Positions 34,638 through 48,235 of a DNA stretch of 64,000 nucleotides are shown one piece after another. The stretch covers positions 4,055,869 through 4,119,868 of the forward strand of contig PCDI01000001.1 in NCBI GenBank assembly GCA_002778195.1, in the 5' to 3' direction. The DNA is from Raffaelea ambrosiae. Lineage: Eukaryota; Ascomycota; Sordariomycetes; Ophiostomatales; Ophiostomataceae. Position 1 is the stretch's first letter, and each line of letters starts with the position of its first letter. A program made the position numbers and the translations under genes. The notes under the pieces were generated by a model, which saw only the letters and a list, made by a program, of their open reading frames with translations, was not told the DNA's origin and searched no databases.

Positions 34638-36777
34638 GGCCGCTGGAGAGAGAGAGAGAGGGGGGGTCTGCAGAGCAGGTAGATTGGTGGTAGAGAATTG
34701 GCTGGCGTGCGGTATGTCGCGATGGGTCCCAGAGTGCCCTCCTTGTCTGATGGAGTGACGGCTTGAAAGTCAAGTGTATCTGGGTGGTGAGGGGCTGTTG
34801 CACAACTTTTTTTCTGGGGCGGCTGGTCCCCCGAAAAGAGAGCTCTCTCAAACCGTTTTTGTTTGGCTGCTGAACGGCTATGAACGGCACAGTGCGCGGT
34901 TGTGGTGTGGGCCAATCACATGCCGAGGCCACTGGTCTCTTCCCCTCCATTGTCGATTGCAACGTCCAATCCATGACGGTTCTACTTTGTATGACACTGT
35001 ATGGCCAGGGTGAAAAAAAAGGCGCGCGCACAGCTTAGCCCATCCAGCCCATTCCCACCCTCCTTTCCCCCTCCGACATTTTCGGATGTCGTGAATTCGC
35101 GAATTCGCCATTGCGCCTCTCCGTTTTTTTGAAGTTCTTCCTCGGCTTCCACTCTTTCCTATTCCGGTCGTACCAAGACAATGGACGATGACTTATCAAT
35201 ACCCGACCCACCAAGGCTGTGGTGGATAAGAACCGCAAGTGACGTCGACTGCGACTGGGGGCGGGTCCCACTGCGGTTTCGGGGATCAGAAGGGCTCCGA
35301 TAAAGCTGTCTGCTCAACTAGTGCACAGCGCAAGCTAGTCATGAAGATATGCCGAATCTGCTGCTCGTCAGGTCCATCCACGAGTATGGAAGGCCGACTT
35401 GGCGAGAGGGCGTCAGCGAAGCAGAAGCAAGCAAAAACAAGCAAAGGACACCAAAGAACAGGGGATGCTCTTTCTCTTTCGGCGGTTTCTGGAGAGGCTC
35501 CGTTCTGTGCGCTGCGATCCCTGGCATCCGCTTATAAGGCGTGTCGCGTGCTCCACGCGTGGGTTGCCAGCCACATCCCGGACAGCTTCCCAAACCTCCA
35601 AACGACACGAAGGAACAGGCCTGCAGATCCTCTCGTAAGACACGGCACACAGAAACAAGAACTGGGTATGGCTGGCTGCCAGCTGCGAACAGGTGGCCCC
35701 GCAGCGAAGTCGCCGTCTTACAAAGGGATACGTCTGCGCAGTACCGTGTAGTTCTGAACCTACTGTTGAGGAGTGGCCCGAGATCGAATCACTCGCGCTC
35801 TCCAATAGCCTGCCTGGGCCACACACACCTCCAAAGGAGGGGCCTTTTTTTCCCGCAGAGCCATTATTATCTCGGGGGGGTGTGTGTGTGTATGTCTGTC
35901 TACCTTGTACGAGTACCCTGTATCGTGCTCACTGCCAGTGCTTGCATGGACAAAGGAGCAGCTTATCTCCGTGCTCCTGGCCCCTTCCAATTACACGGCC
36001 ATGCCCTCCCCCTCCTCCTCCTCCTCGCAACCACCACAACCTGTTTCCCTTTACCGCCCGGCCCTCCTTTCCCTCAGATCATCGAGGTATTTTCCGCCGT
36101 TGCTTTTTTAACTTTGCCTTACTCTTCCCTTTTTTTCCCTTGTCCCTCGCAACAGCCCATTGTAGATAGCCTCTCCCCTCCTCGCCCCCCTTGGTCCATT
36201 GGCAGCTTCGACGTGCTTTTGCTCTTTCCGGGAACTCAATTCGGACGGTATGTATTGTCTGATGGCTCTGGTGGTTTTCCCGTTGAGAGCCTCCCTGTGT
36301 CACTTCATCCCATCTTGCTTTTGTGCCCTCTTGCCCCCCTCCTCCGCGCCGAGCTTCCCGAAAACGGGGGTCTGCGTTCCTCTCTTCCCCTCATGATGGT
36401 GATTCTTGCAGCCGAACCAACCCGCTGACTCGATTGACCACCAGCCCTTGTGCGCACGACCGCTACCGCTCCAAACCAAACAAGAACATTTCTCTCTCTT
36501 TGTCCAGACCGGCATCTGGCAATTGAACACGCGCTTTCTGGGTTGTGGAAACGAAGCTCGCTTTGCCTTTTTTTTCTGTTTTGCTGCTTAGACGCGCGCG
36601 AGAGCTTTCTGTTCTAGCCGAACCGACTCAGCCGAACCAAAACGAGGAACACCTCTGAAACGGCACCCGCATCTCCGATTCTCGCTTCCCCGTTTGCTCG
36701 ATCTCCCTCTCCCTCTCCCTCTCCACTCCGCCCGCCTCCTCCCCTTTCGCTCTCTTGTCGTCCTCCTTCTCGTCAAC
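34638..36777. promoter_or_regulatory. Divergent upstream region of CBS gene and phosphate carrier gene
   Basis: 2.1 kb between two divergent starts. The right part (about 35980-36777) is CT-rich and fits a leader of the carrier gene; a GGTATGT donor near 36247 and a CACCAG near 36441-36446 could bound an intron in that leader, which is speculative. One TACGAGTA copy lies at 35908 and a TG run at 35879-35892. No coding frame is supported. Confidence 0.45.
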
Positions 36778-38310
36778 ATGTCGTATCTCCTGTTTCCGCG
36801 CCAGGATGCTCTGCACAAGAGCTTCGCCAGCCACCCGCTGAGCCTGCGCCGCAGCAACACCAGCAACAACAACAACAAGATGATGACGACCGCCTCTGTG
36901 GCCAGCCGACCCGAGATCCGTCCGGAGCTCTGCGTGGCCTACTCCGTCGTCGACGATGCCAAGAACAAGGCCCAGGCCCTGAGCGCCGAGGCCACCAAGG
37001 AGTTTGAAAAGGCTGCCGGTGCCGTGTCCAAGAAGCAGATCGAGCTGTTCTCTGCCGAATACTATGCCGCCTGCACCTTTGGCGGTCTGTTGGCCTGCGT
37101 ATGTCTCTTTTTTTTTTTGTGTTCCTCGGTTCGCTCGATATTTTGTGTTCCTAGCTTCCATGCTTTTTGTCTCTTCACCCTGTCCGATATCGTCCCCCAC
37201 TTGTCTCGTGTTGTCATCCAACCACGACCAATGATGGATGGACTGGGTCTTTCTTTGGCCTCACTTTGCTCGCTGTTCAGTCCCCCCACTCCAACTGGGC
37301 CATCGTCACTATGCCTTTTCAACTAACACCCATCAGGGTCTCACTCATACTGCCGTCACCCCCCTTGATCTGGTCAAGGTCCGCCGTCAGGTCGACTCCA
37401 GCCTCTACAAGAGCAACACCCAGGCCTGGGGCATGATCTACCGCTCCGAGGGCATCCGCGGCATCTACACTGGCTGGGGCCCCACGTTTTACGGCTACTG
37501 TCTGCAGGGTGCCTTCAAGTATGGTTGGTATGAGTTCTTCAAGAAGAACTACTCCGACCTCGTCGGCGCCGAGAATGCCCACCGCTACAAGACCAGCGTC
37601 TACCTCGCCGCCTCGGCCTCGGCCGAGTTCCTCGCCGACATTGCCCTGTGCCCCTTTGAGGCCGTGAAGGTCCGCATGCAGGGCAGCCTGACGTCGCCCT
37701 ACAAGGGCGCCTTTGACGGCATCAGCAAGATCACGGCTTCCGAGGGCTTCGGTGGCCTCTACAAGGGCCTGTACCCGCTCTGGGCCCGCCAGATCCCCTA
37801 TACCATGATGAAGTTTGCCTCTTTTGAAACCATTGTCGAGATGATCTATGCCCGCCTGCCTGGCCAGAAGAGCGACTACGGCAAGGCCGCCCAGACTGGT
37901 GTCTCGTTTGCTGGTGGTTACCTCGCCGGTATCCTGTGCGCCATCGTGTCCCACCCGGCCGACGTCATGGTCAGCAAGCTGAACGCGAACCGCAAGCCCG
38001 GCGAGGCGTTTGGCGCCGTCATGTCGCGCATCTACAAGGACATTGGCTTCATGGGACTGTGGAACGGTCTGGGTGTGCGTATTGTCATGATTGGCACGCT
38101 GACTGGTCTGCAGTGGATGATTTATGTAAGTGACTGGTTCCGTGTTCTCTTCTTTCTCGTTCTCCTGTTTCTGTTGTTTCTTTTCTCTTCTCTTCTCTTC
38201 CTGTTGCACCTTTCACTTGACAACCCACTTACACAAAGCAGGATTACTTCAAGATCTTCATGGGCTTCCCCACGACGGGTGGCCCGGCTCCGCCGACAAA
38301 GAAGGAATAG
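36778..38310 (+). CDS. Mitochondrial phosphate carrier (MIR1/PIC2 type)
   Basis: Exons 36778-37098, 37337-38125 and 38242-38310 give 392 aa. Donors are GTATGT and GTAAGT, acceptors CAG. It is a three-repeat mitochondrial carrier with signature sequences PLDLVKVRRQ (from residue 116), PFEAVKVRMQ and a third, degenerate PADVMVSKL. The strings SAEYYAACTFGG, THTAVTPLDLVK, YCLQGAFKYGWYEFFKK and RQIPYTMMKFASFE are typical of the phosphate carrier that brings Pi with H+ into the matrix. The first 90 residues are longer than in yeast Mir1 and include a Ser/Asn-rich, presequence-like start. The last exon codes only GlyPhe-rich tail residues after DYFKIFM. Confident of the phosphate carrier; the choice between MIR1 and PIC2 is open. 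Confidence 0.9.
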
Positions 38311-41300
38311 ACGACCATATACGAATCAAATACACAGGGGTCCGGAAAATACATACACTCGTAGATGAGCTCGATTTCGGGGTTTTGCAAGTAAGGATCT
38401 CTCCGGTATTTTCTTCATTGTCTGGGCATGTCGGGACAAGTCAAGAGAGAAAGAGAGAGAGAGAGAGTATTAAAGCAAGGTTGTGTGGGTCTCATGTTGG
38501 GCAAGGCTGTCGCATATTAGAAAGGGGGGCCACCCACTTCTCTCTCCCTATCTATCTATTTTAGGAGGGGGGAGACTGGCAGCTCTTTTTCTGTTTCGCT
38601 TCCTAGTCTCACTTTTTGTTCACTTTTTTGTTTTTCAATCTGGTTCTTGCTCGTTTCGTTTCGTTTCTTCCGTTCCTTCCGTCCCTTCCGCTCTCTAACA
38701 TTTTGACGTCTGGTTCTTTCCTTCCGTGGCTCTTCTCAACCTCTCCCCCCCTTTCCCTTGTCTCTACAATCGCGACCGTTTCCGCTCTCTTTGTTTTTAT
38801 TTTTTTTGTGTGTACAAACACGATAACAAATGTACTGCCTTGCTCTTTTCTTTTTAAACAAAAAAAACTTTATTACGTTCCTTTCTGTTCCTGCTTCTAG
38901 GGCTCTAGTAAGATACCGGTATCTATTGTCGCCGTTTGCCGCTCTCCCGTATCAATCCCGGCCACTATCCCGAGACAGTGGGACCTACCGAGTAGCAATC
39001 TCCTGGAATAAGGGGATCAATCACACAATCCCTTTCTTGCTGAGCAGAAATATCCCACGCTCGTCCATTCCTCCCACGGGAAGCCCGGTCTCCCTCGCTA
39101 GGCACCCTGACGAAACGGAGAGGGAGAGGGGGGGGGGCATTTGCTGATTAGCAGTGGCGCAAAAGCTGTCTTTGACTTCGTCATCCTTTGTCGGCGCGTC
39201 CAATCCACGATACAGACTTTGTCGGTTTGTCTTGTAGGCTGAGCGTTTAATCCGTAGTGCAAGGCCCCTTGCCTGTCGTCCCGCGTGGTCCGCGTGGTCC
39301 GCATAGTCCCCTTCCGCCCGGTCCGTCTTTTCCAGAGATAGGGAACCCGGTTCTATTCCGCACGCGTAGCTTGTAGCTATCTTTCTCTTGTATCTTCCCC
39401 TTTGTGAGATACTGAGCCCTCCGGCTGAGATATGCAAGATATCCGTGCATCCAATCCCTCAAAGTAGACAACTGCTACAAAAACACATAAACACATAAAC
39501 AACAGAGCAAGCCTTTTCCCTTGTCTTGTCCCGAGGCCCGTGATGGAGGACATGGTCCATAGAGTTGCGTCACCTCGCGCGTTTCGATACACCTATCATC
39601 CACACCCGTGGATTGGGTCCATGGGTGCTGACATTTCCCCTCTTCTCCCCCCTGCATCATACACTGCTGGTTGAAGGAAGATTGTTCTGGAAAGGAAAAG
39701 GGCGCACATTATCAGCATTTGCACACTTCCTATCCAGCGCGAACGTGCACACGCCGTTTTACTATCTACACCACCACGCCCACCACCACCCATCCGGGCT
39801 TGTTCTGGATCGAGATGCTGTCAGGTGTTGGTCGGCGTCCCGATCTCACCACTGGGTGGTATGTACACCGTAGTCCACTCTAAAAGAAGACTCGCAGGCC
39901 ACTATATGGTAGGGCTATCGTCCATCCATCGCCTCTTCCCTCTGTTCGTTGACCTCTTCACGCTAACAATCTTCACGCTAACAAAGTCCCCGGTGAGTCT
40001 AAGGGAAAGGATTTGTTCTGCTTGCGTCTCTCTGCAGCTAGCTGTCTGCATCTGTCTGCATCTTTCTGCATCTCGATACAGAAATAAAATCATTCGATGT
40101 TCGAGGTGACACTCCAGAACAATCTTTTGTGGTTCCCGCCCCCTCCTCCCCAAGTTTTCTCCCATGGCATTGATTGCCTGTTCACTAATAGTAAGCACTC
40201 TCCTCGGTTCTTTAGGTTCTCTACTAGGAAGTCGTTCTTTGTAGGTAGGTTGTCTTGTGGGGGTATCTTCCGGGGTCTTCCAGGGTTTCTTTTGGGTTCT
40301 CTTCTCCCGTTTTTGTTTGGTCTCTTTTTCCAGACCTTTGAGTAACTTGTGGGTTGCTTGGAGTTCTGGCCATCGTTCCGTAGTCACCCTTTTTGGTGGC
40401 TGGCTGCTCTAAAAAGGCCTGTCTGTAAAATGGCCACTAACTACCGTAACGCTCTCTGGCCACTTGCCTTCTACGGATTATTTTCGATTCTTTCCTCTTT
40501 TCCCCTCTCGGTCTCATTTGCTCGTCCGTTTCCCCTTCTATGCTTCCCACGCATCTATGCTTCTTATTCTGTTACGTAGACTCGGCAAGGGCCTCCAATG
40601 TCGTTTCGTCACAGCGGCGCTTTCTCGGTCGTTGTTCCTTGAAAATAAGAAAGAAAGGGCAAGAATGGAGGGATCATATGCATGGTTATGGTTGGTCTCC
40701 CGTTGGGTGCCGCGGGAAGTGGTGTTTGTTCTTTTTTATTTTATTTTATTTTATTTGTGTTATGTCTTTTATGTTTCTGGTAAAGGGCCAACCCCGCATG
40801 AAAAAGCGCCTCATTCTTTTTGTGTGTTTTTGTTTGGTTGCTTCATTGGTTTGCTTGTCTGACTTTTGTTTTGCTCGGGAGGAGGGACCGAGGGAAGGTG
40901 TACGGTGGTGTATTGAAGCAGGCAGACATCCATGGGTCGGTAACAGCGAGGGGCAATACTATTCACGACGAAGAGAAAGAGGGCTATGAAATACGACATG
41001 GACTGGTCGCAGAGCAGGGTGGGAAGTAGAGAAATGTACCTGGCAGGCGGTATCGCCCTGTCCCAGCGGAGTTAGGAAGAAGACACAGGCAGGAAAGAAA
41101 TGCCCCCTTCTTGTCTCTCTCCTTCTTACATGTAAGCCGGTCGAGAAGGGAAAGAACGACCAACAACGACAGGTTTCTACTTCCTCCTCGTGGCCTTGCC
41201 CTTGCTCCTTCCCTCGCCCCCCCTCTTCTTCACACCACCCACGAACTAGTTAGCGACACAAGAGAGGGGGCCTTTCCCAAGCAGTGACAAAAAAAGCAAG

Positions 41301-44300
41301 CAAGGTAATGCACAGTGGTTTTAGCGACTTACACCCAGATGGAGGAGGGCTCTTACGAAACCTCTCGAGACGGACATCCACATCCACCCACTTTTTGTGT
41401 GTGTATTTGTTTCTCTCCTCCCCTTCCGCTCTGTCCACTCACACCCGCGCGCCCTTTTGCTCATCCGTTTGACCAGGACAAGCAACTGTGCCCCACTCTG
41501 GACTCGTCCGTGGCGTCGGGTGCATCTGGGCGGTCTGGGTGGTCTAGGTGGTCAGGTACTCGCAGTTGTTTGGTGGCAAGATCGCTTGACGGGATAGCAT
41601 TATGGGTGGGTGAGCTAGAACGCCGTCGTGGACAGGTGAGAATGGAAATCCAACTGGGTCATCCCATCTGCAGTCCGTAGTAGCGGTCCGTAGTCAGGTG
41701 CCTTGTATGAATAAGATACAAGATACATGTACATAGTACGAACACATAGTAATAGAACATGAACATATTCGTTAGTAGAGCACCTAACTACCACCGTCTC
41801 TTGCATAGTATGCGTGCTGCGGAAAAGGCGACAACAAGACCAAGCGGCCGAAAAGTGACAGAACAGGCATCCCACAGTGTGCGAGAATGGTTCTCCTCTT
41901 CTTCCAAAACGTCAAGCCCGCTGATACCACGGTGCAGCGTCACATCTCCGTCGTTCTGGGATGCTCTGGCCTGGTTCATTTTGGCTTAGTTGTTTCTTGG
42001 ACGGGCTTGCCGTCGCCTTCGTCCTGGGGCTCGACCCGTTTCTCGCTTTACCCCAACGAGTCAGACGGAGGGAAATGCGTCAAGAGTCTCGAAGTGTTAC
42101 ATAGCAATAAGTGTTCGAGTGCTCTCGGTGCTCGAAGTGCATCTTTCCGCCTCTTGCGCTGGATGCCATGCAGTTTCGCGGTAGTTTTTCCTCTTGACCT
42201 CCTTTCCCTTTCTCCTCCCTGTCTTGCCTGCCGTCTCTCTTTTCTTTCTTTCGTCTTCTCTGGCTTCTTTCATCGTCTCTTCTCCTCTCCCTCTTCCTAT
42301 CCACCTGCGGTTAAGCGGCTTCTGCCAAGACGGACTGGTCCTCTTTTTGACACACACTCACCAAACAGCACGCTCACCGTCTGCGCATTTCTCCTGCCTA
42401 AAATGTATCTGGCGTCGTTGCATTCTCAGAGACCGTACTGCGACAACACACGTCGGTGGCCTGTATTTAGTCCACTCGTTGCCTGTCGTTGTATCTTGGT
42501 GTTCTTGGGGCTGTAGGGTTGTGTGGTGTTCTGCTTGCCGTGCTTTGCTTGTGGCGCTTGCTTGTCCCGTCCCCCCTCCCCTCTCTCTTGTCACCCCCCC
42601 CTGCTGCAGCTTACGTATTATCTTGCAGTACTTTTTTAGCTACATTGCTATTTGCACAGTTACTATGTATGTCTCCTCCTGGTTGGCCGTGATATCATTT
42701 ATCCGTCGTCTTGCCTCTTCCAGCGCCTCTTGCCTTGCTCAGGAGATCGCACTTGCGACCTGGTCACCGGCGATCGTCGCGAATCGTTTCGCCCCTGGCA
42801 TCAGGCGCAGAGCCAAGGCCGCCTGGAGGCTTGGTCTTCACTCCCTGCTGCCGTGTGTCTCGTCCGTGTTGGGCGCCTAGACCTTCCCCTGTGGCTGATT
42901 CCCGCGGATGATTCCTTGCGCTCTGCACCAGCTTGACGCGGTTGATTCGCTGCCCTTGTCGCTGCGGTTCTTTCAGTCCTTTTCTTTTTTTTGCCATCCG
43001 TTCGTCTCTGTCTTCCTGACCGCCGCCAACAGCCTCCCTCGTGGCTGCAACCTTGCATCGTGGCAGCACTCCTCCACTTGCATACCCGAAACCCCTCGCC
43101 ATGCAGGACATTGCCATAGTCGGATATGGTGGTATATCCACACGCCCAATATTTGCCTAACCAGACCAGGTGGCAAGCGAGCGCAGACATCCAAGACCCC
43201 AAGACCGCTGCTTAGCGTCAGACGTACCCAGACAGTACCCACGTACCCACAGGCCTCTGTGAAAGACATCTTACATGTAGAAACATGTACTAGTTATGTA
43301 GAAAAGAGCTGCAGCGGGTGGGGAGGAGGGGGGTGGCGGAGAGCTTCGCGCGCTCGGCTAGCGCTCACTGCTGGGCGAGTGTTGGTTGTCTGCAGACGAG
43401 GAAGCCTGCCTCAACAACAGACTGACAACCTGTTTTTGCTCTACCGTGTATTATTTTATTCCTGAAGGGGACGCCCTACCGAGCCCAGCAAAGCGCCTAC
43501 TCCGTACAGTGACAGCGCCGTCCAGGGGCCCTGTCCAATCCCGTGGCTCCCAGCATCTGCGACTTGCAGTTAGTGCTGCAACAGGAGGACATGGGGGAGA
43601 GAGGGGGGGGGGAAGAGGAACGAACCACGCACGACTGTCTGGCAGCGGGCATCCCTCGTGCACCGCTTCTTCAGATAACTAATTGCGGCGCGGAGACATC
43701 CCCAAAACGAAGAAGCGGGCATTGAATAATCAAACAGAAGCCTGGCGAAGCCGCCAGATGCACCAAGGCAGCAACGACGAAGGTCGCGCCTTCCCTTGCC
43801 TCCGTAGAAACATAGAAGCAGGCCCAGCACCGTACATAGAAGGCCTTGCATGCACGAGATTGCTCTTTCCTGATCTGTCATTCTCAGGTTATCGGAGCTC
43901 GTCTCTGAAGTCTGCTCTTTTTCCCTTTGTTGGCTCTCTTCCTTTCCCCGTCTTTTTTTCTTCTCTTTTCCCTCTGCTGCCCATCTCCCTCACACGCCAG
44001 ACTCCTCTCTTCTGCCTCAACTTCAGACCACCAGCTGTCTCACACCCCAGCTGCCCGCCGCACGCACACTCACATAGGCACACACATAGACACACACATA
44101 CGCAGCCGCTGTGTTTCTCGGCTAACCTTTGCCTTTTTCTTGAAACCCGCAATTGGAACCGCGATCCCGTCCCTGATTTCCCTGCCGGTCTTGAATTCCC
44201 CCACTCAGCCGATTCGACGCCTCCTCTGCTTGTCTTATGGCCATCCTTGTCTTAGCTCTGTAAACAGCTATTCTTATTTACACCGTGTTTGGTTCTTGTG

Positions 44301-45492
44301 CTTTGCCTGCCATATTTCCTCCCAGGGTTTGGCTTATTACTACTATTTTTCTTGGGCGTGCTATTTTCCCCTCCAACGAACTACGTCCAACGCCGCCGAC
44401 CTTTGTGTCTGTTTGGTTGGCTGTCTTGGTCTCTCTCTCTCTCTCTCCTTTCGTTCGTCTCCTTCTGGCTCTTGCTCGACGGCCGCTGTTTGTTTCTGCT
44501 CGTCCCTGTTTGTCTCTGCTCTGCTCTTCGCTGTGGCCACTGCTCGCCCATACTTTTTTTTTCTTATTTCTCTTATTTCTTTCGCCTGCTTTAGCTTGAC
44601 TGCTCTAGCCGGCGCTGCTGTCTGCTTGCTGCTCTAGCCTCTCCCCGAACCCTGCGCCAACCAGTGTCCTCTGCGCTTTCGCTCTCGCCCTCGCGGTCGC
44701 CGACGACCCTTCTCCTCCGCCGTTCCCTCGCTCTAGCTTGAACCTGTCTTGCATACGTCCACCGAACGACCGAAGCCCACACATCCTGCGCTGCGCTGCC
44801 CGCCCTGCTTCTTCCTTTCTCGTTCCTTGCCGTGTATATCTCGCATTCGACCTGCGCACAGCTCTGCCCACCGCAGTGCTTCCTCTGACCCCTACTTGCG
44901 CCACGGTCTCTCCACGCGTTTCCTTTTCGGTCCTCGCAAGCACACCCCGAGCCGAACTGAAAATAAAACCACACAAGCCCCAAATCCGCCCTGTTCACCT
45001 GCCCGCTTTTCTTCTTCCTTCCTAGCATTGCGACCATTGCCTTAATTAGTGCTGTTTTCCTGGGGGAGGCACAGGGCCGATCGACCTGCACCAGAAACAT
45101 TCACCCGCACTCCACGCACACACACGCACTCACGGACACCCCCTCAACACGAACACAGACACACACACTCACACCTACACCAAAGGAGACTACGAAAACA
45201 GCGACTCCTCTCTCCGTAGGCAGACAGGCCACTCCAACCCACAACAGCAACAACATAACAGCAGCATTCCTCGATACCACGAATGACCTCTTGCAAAGTC
45301 GCCGTCGCCGCCGTTGTCGCCGCCTCCCCGTGGAGTGAATGAAATCAGCCTGGTAAGCTGCAAGGCTGATAGAGCTGACGCCAACTCATTCTCTCTTTGC
45401 GCTCTCGCTGCCTATTCCTCCACCTACAAACCCTTACTTCCACCCTCGTTCTCCTTGTCTCTTGCGCGCTCCTCCCATCCGCGCGCACAACA
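38311..45492. other. 7.2 kb gene-free region upstream of the CreB-like gene
   Basis: No frame looks conserved. The left part holds the 3' region of the carrier gene with GA and T-rich tracts. A TTTTA repeat lies at 40735-40757 and a CTTACATGTAAG palindrome at 41125-41136. From about 43870 onward the top strand is pyrimidine- and CA-rich with CACACATAG-type repeats near 44070-44105 and CA-rich runs near 45110-45180, consistent with an extended promoter/leader of the deubiquitinase gene. Confidence 0.55.
41125..41136. repeat. 12-bp perfect palindrome CTTACATGTAAG
   Basis: Identical on both strands. It is related in its half-site (CTTACA/TGTAAG) to the inverted repeats at 7042-7060 and 50613-50632. 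Confidence 0.5.
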
Positions 45493-48235
45493 ATGTCCAG
45501 CTTTTTCAACAAACTCAAGCCGGGCGTGGTGAGTCCAACTTCGTGCTTTGCTTTACTGTGTCGCTGATCCGGACCTGCTTCCGATCGTGCGGCCTCTATT
45601 CCAACATCCGAACCCCTACCCCAAGGGTCGCACATGTCTTTGCGCCCCGAGTCTTGGCTGACACTTCTTGCTTCCCACCACCTTCTAGGCCGCCGCCAAT
45701 GCTGCCAACAATGCCTCACCAAACAAGAAGAAAGATGAGGCGGCGCCCGAATTGACACCACTCGAGAAGATGCTGGTGAATGTTGGACCACTTCGGGAAG
45801 ATGGAACAGACAAATTCTTCGGTCTTGAGAACGTACGTTGCACGGGGCACACTGCTGCCGCTCATCCGGTCGCGAAGGAGCTCTTCTAGAGACTTGAGAC
45901 GGAGGGCAAAATAGCTAACATGGCCTTACCTATTTTTCTAGTTTGGCAACACTTGGTAATTCCGCATGGCGATCCCTCCCCTTCCCCTCCTCCACACAAA
46001 CACACACACTCTCTCTTGGGCGCGATAGACATACTCACACGCCCTTTGCCTAGCTACTGCAATTCTATAGTTCAAGCCCTTTACCACACAGAACTCTTCC
46101 GAGAAAATGTTCTCCGATATCCGCCCTATTCACCGTCCGATACGCCGAACGGCAAGCCGCGGAAAGTCAACGTTCAGATTCGGCCCCCGATGAACGGCGC
46201 GGCAGCGGCAGGAACGGCACAAGGGGCAGCGGGCGCCGCCGGCAACAAGAAACCGCCCCCTCCACAACCGTTCAAACAGCGACCGCCTATCAGCCCGGGC
46301 CAGGCAGCGAATGGCCAGGCTCCCGTGCGCCCAGAAGACAAGCCCGACACACCAGAATACAAGAAGAAACAGGCCATGATCAAGGGTCCCGTGCTGGAAC
46401 TGGCACAAGAGAATGCGAGCTCCTATGACCTGGACGAATGCACCTTTACTGGCATCAAAGACATCTTTTCAGCCTTCATCGAGAGCAATTCCCGCACCGG
46501 CGTGCTCAGTCCTCTACGCTTCCTAGAAATCTTCCGCAGCCAGAATGACTCGTTCAAGAATTCCATGCACCAAGACGCACACGAATTCTATGGCCTCGCC
46601 CTGAATGACATTATACGGAACGTGGAGGACGCCTCGCAGCGCATACACGACCGCGAAGAGGCGCAGAACAAGGACGGGCTCAAGCAATCTGTAGAGGACG
46701 CGCTGGGTGGCGGTGCTACTGTCAGTCCACTTAACGGGACGTCGACGCCTGGGTCAGGCTGGGTGCATGACATTTTCGAGGGCGTCTTGACGTCCGAGAC
46801 AAGATGTTTGACGTGTGAGCGGGCCTCGAAGCGGGACGAGACATTCCTCGATCTGTCCATTGACCTGGAAGAACACTCGTCTGTTACGTCCTGCCTGAGG
46901 AAGTTCTCTGCGGAGGAAATGCTCTGCGAGCGCAACAAGTTCCACTGTGACCACTGCGGCGGCCTGCAAGAGGCCGAGAAGCGCATGAAGATCAAGCGAC
47001 TGCCCAAAATTCTGGCCCTCCACTTGAAGCGCTTCAAGTACTCCGAAGATTACACAAAGTTGGAGAAGCTTTTCCACCGTGTTGTCTACCCGTACCAGTT
47101 GCGCATGTTCAACACGACTGAGGATGCACAGGATCCAGATCGGCTGTACGAGCTGTATGCTGTGGTCGTGCACATTGGAGGCAACGCCTACCACGGCCAT
47201 TATGTTGCTGTGATCAAGACTAAGGAGTTCGGGTGGCTCTTGTTCGACGACGAAATGGTGGAACCTGTGGACAAGCAGTACGTTCGGAACTTTTTCGGTG
47301 ATAAGCCCGGCACCGCCTGCGCCTACGTTCTATTCTACCAGGAAACCACGTTTGAGAAGATGCAGGCCGAGCAGGAGCGGGAAGGTCTCGAAGAGATCAG
47401 GCTAGCGAGCCAGAGCGCCGGCCTGGCACTTTCCCCAGAGGAGCGGCCAGCTGCTAATGGCATCAATGGCGGGCACCTTTCCCGGCAGGTGACACAGCCT
47501 GTCGCGCATACTGCAGCTGTGGACGACCACGATGAGCTGGCAAACTTGGAGCATGCACGCACGGCCCCTGGCGCTGTAATATCTCCTCTCTCAAGGACTC
47601 CACCGACGTCTTCTCTTCCCACAATACCTGCCGGTGTGGCAGTATCCCCGACAACAGCGCCGATAGACAAGGCCGCCGCCAAAGCAGAAGCTGCTCGGTC
47701 GAAGGAGGAGAGAGAAAGGCAAAAGAAGGAGGCCAAGGCAGAGGCCAAGGCCGCCGAGAAGGCCCGCAAGTTGCAGGAGAAGGAGACCCAGAAAGAGTAT
47801 GAGCGGCTACGGAAGGAGCGAGAAGAGGCGCGCAGAAACGAGGCCGAGGAGCTCCGGAAAGCGATCGCGGCTAGCAAGCAGACGCATGCCGAAGAGAAGG
47901 AGGCGCACAACAGCAATCTCGAAGGCGGCCACTCGTCATCGCTGCCGAAGAGTTCGGGTTTCTTGAGCCGGGGTGCACGCGGGAGCAAATCCATGTCACG
48001 CAAAAGCTTTGCCTTCCTCGGCAAGGACAAGGAGAAGGCCGAGGTGGCTGTGACGGGCGAGTCTTCTACGGCAAACGGCTCGGCCAATGGAGCTCATGCA
48101 TCGGCCGAACAGGCAACCGAGAAGGCGTCACCGCTGCATAGTGCCAGCCCCGACAAGCACAACGACAAACATGCGCTGAAGGACCGGTTCAGTTTCGGTC
48201 TGGGCCGCAAGAAAAGCAACACGTTCCTGCCTTAG
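45493..48235 (+). CDS. creB: Ubiquitin carboxyl-terminal hydrolase, CreB/USP12-46 type
   Basis: Exons 45493-45528, 45689-45832, 45942-45955 and 46054-48235 give 791 aa (Aspergillus CreB is of similar size). Exon 3 is a 14-nt micro-exon. The Cys box reads LENFGNTCYCNSIVQ with catalytic Cys65, whose codon is split TG|C by intron 3. The His box is NAYHGHYVAVIK (His447). Two CxxC pairs (C316/C319 and C363/C366) form the zinc ribbon of the fingers region. A Pro/Ala-rich insert (about residues 95-150) follows the Cys box, and a strong Lys/Glu/Arg coiled coil (about 605-675) and a Ser-rich tail end the protein. CreB, with the WD40 partner CreC, removes ubiquitin from regulators of carbon catabolite repression and from permeases. 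No CreC gene is present in this window. Start context AACAATGTCC is good. Confidence 0.9.

Noticed and set aside
42194..42880. 228-codon plus-strand frame upstream of creB
   Set aside because: Non-ATG start, pyrimidine-rich hydrophobic low complexity, no family resemblance.
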